64,000 bases of DNA, from contig CAUEEP010000733.1 of NCBI GenBank assembly GCA_958450365.1, positions 372,001-436,000 on the forward strand. The letters are read 5' to 3'. A program made the translations under genes and the position numbers. This document shows positions 61,631 to 64,000 of the stretch, one piece after another. How positions within the stretch are numbered: position 1 is the stretch's first letter; every line of letters begins with the position of its first letter. The stretch is from Mesorhabditis belari. Its lineage: Eukaryota; Nematoda; Chromadorea; Rhabditida; Rhabditidae. The notes under the pieces are model-generated. The model made no database searches, was not told where the DNA came from, and saw only the letters and a program-made list of their open reading frames with translations.

Positions 61631-64000
61631 TTAGAGAAGTTGAGTCGAGAATCGTGTCCCAGGCAGCTCTAATAGAGGTTTTACACAGACCTCTCCATCG
61701 AAACTCCACTGTCCATTGCTATTGCAAACAAATGGCCGATAGTTGACGCGAGTGGTGGTGTCGTTGTAACCGGCCTATGAAAGAATTTCATTCAGTTTTT
61801 AGTTCAACCACCTTCAACTTGGCTCTATTTTGTGTAGATTTAAAGAGAGTAGTGGTGGACTTATTTTACAATTTGAAGTTTATATGCTAATTAGTTTGAC
61901 TTGCATGCAAATCGAAAAAAGCGCACTGACAAGGCAGCAATGTTCACTTAAAAATTGCTATTGTTTCATTGCTAGTTGTCGAACTGATTGGCCATGATGT
62001 TTTTATGTCTCTTTTTCATATTCTTCTTCTTACCGGACTTGCTGTCACATAGCTGTAGTGAAGGTCCATGTAGTCAACTCCTTTGTACAACTCGAAAGCG
62101 GCCTGAAAAGTGATTGAGGTGGCTGCCTTCAAATTTTTTCGAATGGTCTCCGGCAAGAAGCACCTACATTCACTCCATCGACCCGACAAAACCAATCGGC
62201 CGCCAAACAGTTGTTATTCGTTGGATCATTTCTGAACAAAACATCGGTTAGTGATGAGATGCTCAATTTGAGAGTTCACCTATAACGGAATGAGTACGTT
62301 CCCCACACCCATCCATCGTAGTTGTCCTTGTAGGAGCTCACATTGTATGCACACCGTTGACAAGCTGAACCGAGTAGTTCTTTAAGAAGAGACTCTTGTA
62401 AATCTACATCTTCAATCAAAACTCAAGGCTTCAACCTTAACAATTGAAAGAATTCAACTACCAGGCAGTGGTGTTGTTGTGGCCTTCGTTGTCGTCGTTG
62501 TGGCTATTGTGTTTGCATAGCAATCGTATTTGAAGGTTGCCTAGACATGTTTGTTCAGAAAATTTCTGCAACTTTTTGTTTTTTTCTTGAATCAGCCTCA
62601 CCTCTCCATCGAAGCTCCACTGCCCGTTGTTGTTGCACACAAATGGTCGGTAATTGGCTTGTGATGTGGTGTCGTTGAAGCCGGCCTGTAAAAGAATTGA
62701 TTTCAGTCATTTGTTTAATTTTCTGTTTCAACTATTTAGCAAACTTTTCTGATGTTCTCTTTGTATTGGGGCGTCATTCTCTCAAAAATTTCACAAGAAG
62801 TCAAAGCACACTAACCGGATTCACATTCTCGTTGTAGCCGTAGTGTTTGGAGGTGTAGTTGACGCCTTTGTACAACTCGAATTTTGCCTGAAAAAGTTGT
62901 GTGAAATTTCGCTTAGATTCAAGTCAATTTTATTCAGTTTTCGACTCACTTTTGTGTATGGAGCGGGGATTTGACAAAACCAATCGGCCACCAAACAGTT
63001 GTTCTGTGTTACATCGTTTCTAGCGATTAACGATTAAGACGACATTTATAGACAATAACCTATATCCAAAAGTCGCCGTTCCATGTGTCCACGCGGTCGT
63101 TGGATATTCTTCATTGTATTCGGGCAAGTTTCTGGCACATTGTTGACAAGCTGAAGTGACTTTTGGGTCAACTTAACTAACGGTTCTGATGTTTCGAGGT
63201 TGATGGACTAATGGACAAATTTAACTTAACAAATGGATTAAGGAAAAATTTCTCAATTATTCACGTTTTAGAAACAAGGATGAAAACGAGTACCCGGTTT
63301 TGGTGTAGTTGTTGTCGTTGTTCCCAAACTGTACGTGGCACCGGCGTACGGGATTTGACTCGTCGTCACGTTGGATTGGACTGAAGCCGAGACTGAAAGA
63401 AAGTAGTTGCAACTCTTTAAAATCATCAATCACCAACCATATCTGTAGGTGAAAGTGAAGTTGTTGAGACTGTAGCGATTGTTGAGGAGCACCGGCATGA
63501 TATGACCCTCAGAGATCACCTTCTCGCCCACATCCTCTTTGCAACAGAAGCTAAAGCAGATTTGAAGTCTTTTTTTAATCTTTAAAAGCATTCCGCAGTT
63601 CTACCGTCTTCTCTCCCAATCTTTCAATCGAGCACTCACCGAATTCCCGTGTAGCGATGATCGGTGATCACCTTCGCTTCAAGACTCATATACTCGCACC
63701 CACTAGAGCATTGAGCGTTCGTCATCCTCGTGATCATCAACTCGATCTTGTTCCCAACGGGTGCCTAGAGACAAATTTGTTTTCAAGAAATGAACATTTT
63801 CCTAGACTCTGATCAAGAAGTTGCATGTCTCCCAGAAGTCTCCCACACCATTCTCCGAAGCGCCAACCGCCTGAATTTGTGTTTGGAGAGTCGTCGTTGC
63901 TGTCAGCTCAGTTCCACAACCAGGTGGCTGAAATGGGAAATGGATGGGTCTACCGATCTTCACAGACTGACCCTAATTGAGCAAGTGGCACCACCCCATC
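61631..64000 (-). CDS. EGF-CUB-C6-C6 secreted protein, 5' end outside the window
   Basis: The gene enters from the right edge. Its first visible exon ends WGGATCSIR, like the end of an EGF module, and the next starts PPGCGTELTAT (about 63930). CUB-like exons follow: TCNFLIR, APVGNKIELMITRMTNAQCS with GCEYMSLEAKVITDHRYTGI (63640-63770), and FCCKEDVGEKVISEGH. This EGF-CUB pattern is typical of the C-terminal part of nematode astacin (NAS) metalloproteases, but no HExxH catalytic exon is in view. After a Thr/Pro linker come two six-Cys C6/DUF281-like domains: ACQQCARNL...NNCLVADWFCQ...RPFVCNNNGQWSFDGE (63160 to 62600) and ACQRCAYNV...RPFVCNSNGQWSFDGE (62370 to 61680), joined by ATTTTTKATTTPLP. 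The frame ends at 61631-61633. Confidence 0.75.

Overview
This is eukaryotic DNA from a nematode, most likely a rhabditid. Genes are broken by many short introns (about 40-70 bp) with GT donors and TTTCAG-type acceptors. The families are typical of worms: multi-CTLD secreted lectins, GT92 (DUF23) glycosyltransferases, Thr-rich PAN/C6 mucins, a Caenorhabditis-type RAB-14, F-box-like multigene families, and Tc3 and Merlin transposons. There is no operon logic of the bacterial kind. Exon joins were made by eye, so outer coordinates are firmer than internal ones.

Layout: 0.1-4.3 kb, a secreted triple C-type lectin gene (minus) with a transposon-derived element in one intron. 5-6.2, 13.5-14.6, 15.2-16.5, 17-18.2 and 18.5 kb, a decaying F-box-like family with a single intact member (16981-18180). 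8-9.4 kb, a small multi-pass membrane protein. 10.3-13.4 kb, a type-B carboxylesterase. 20.4-21.7 kb, rab-14. 24.1-26.4 kb, an alpha-methylacyl-CoA racemase-like gene. 28.3-30.5 kb, an alpha-1,3-fucosyltransferase (GT10), followed by two perfect hairpins. 31.4-39.3 kb, a very large PAN-domain mucin with a dead Tc3-like transposon in intron 1 and an inverted duplication of its promoter and first exon. 40.6-40.9 kb, a GT7 galactosyltransferase pseudogene. 41.6-43.6 kb, a GT11 fucosyltransferase carrying a SINE-like insertion. 44.4-55.2 kb, three GT92 paralogues, one of them a mosaic of the other two and one split by a Merlin transposon. 56 kb, a small secreted-protein candidate. 57.2-59.9 kb, a second, unrelated triple C-type lectin. 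61.6-64 kb, an EGF-CUB-C6-C6 secreted protein that runs off the right edge.

Taken together, the right two thirds is rich in glycan-related genes: glycan-building enzymes (GT10, GT11, dead GT7, three GT92), glycan-bearing mucins and glycan-binding lectins. That is suggestive of a surface-glycan or innate-defence neighbourhood, but clustering of these families may simply reflect fast-evolving nematode chromosome arms. The most unusual signals are the GT92 gene-conversion mosaic, the Merlin insertion that duplicated a splice donor, the in-frame duplication of the GT11 motif, and the tRNA-like element whose interior has expanded into a minisatellite.
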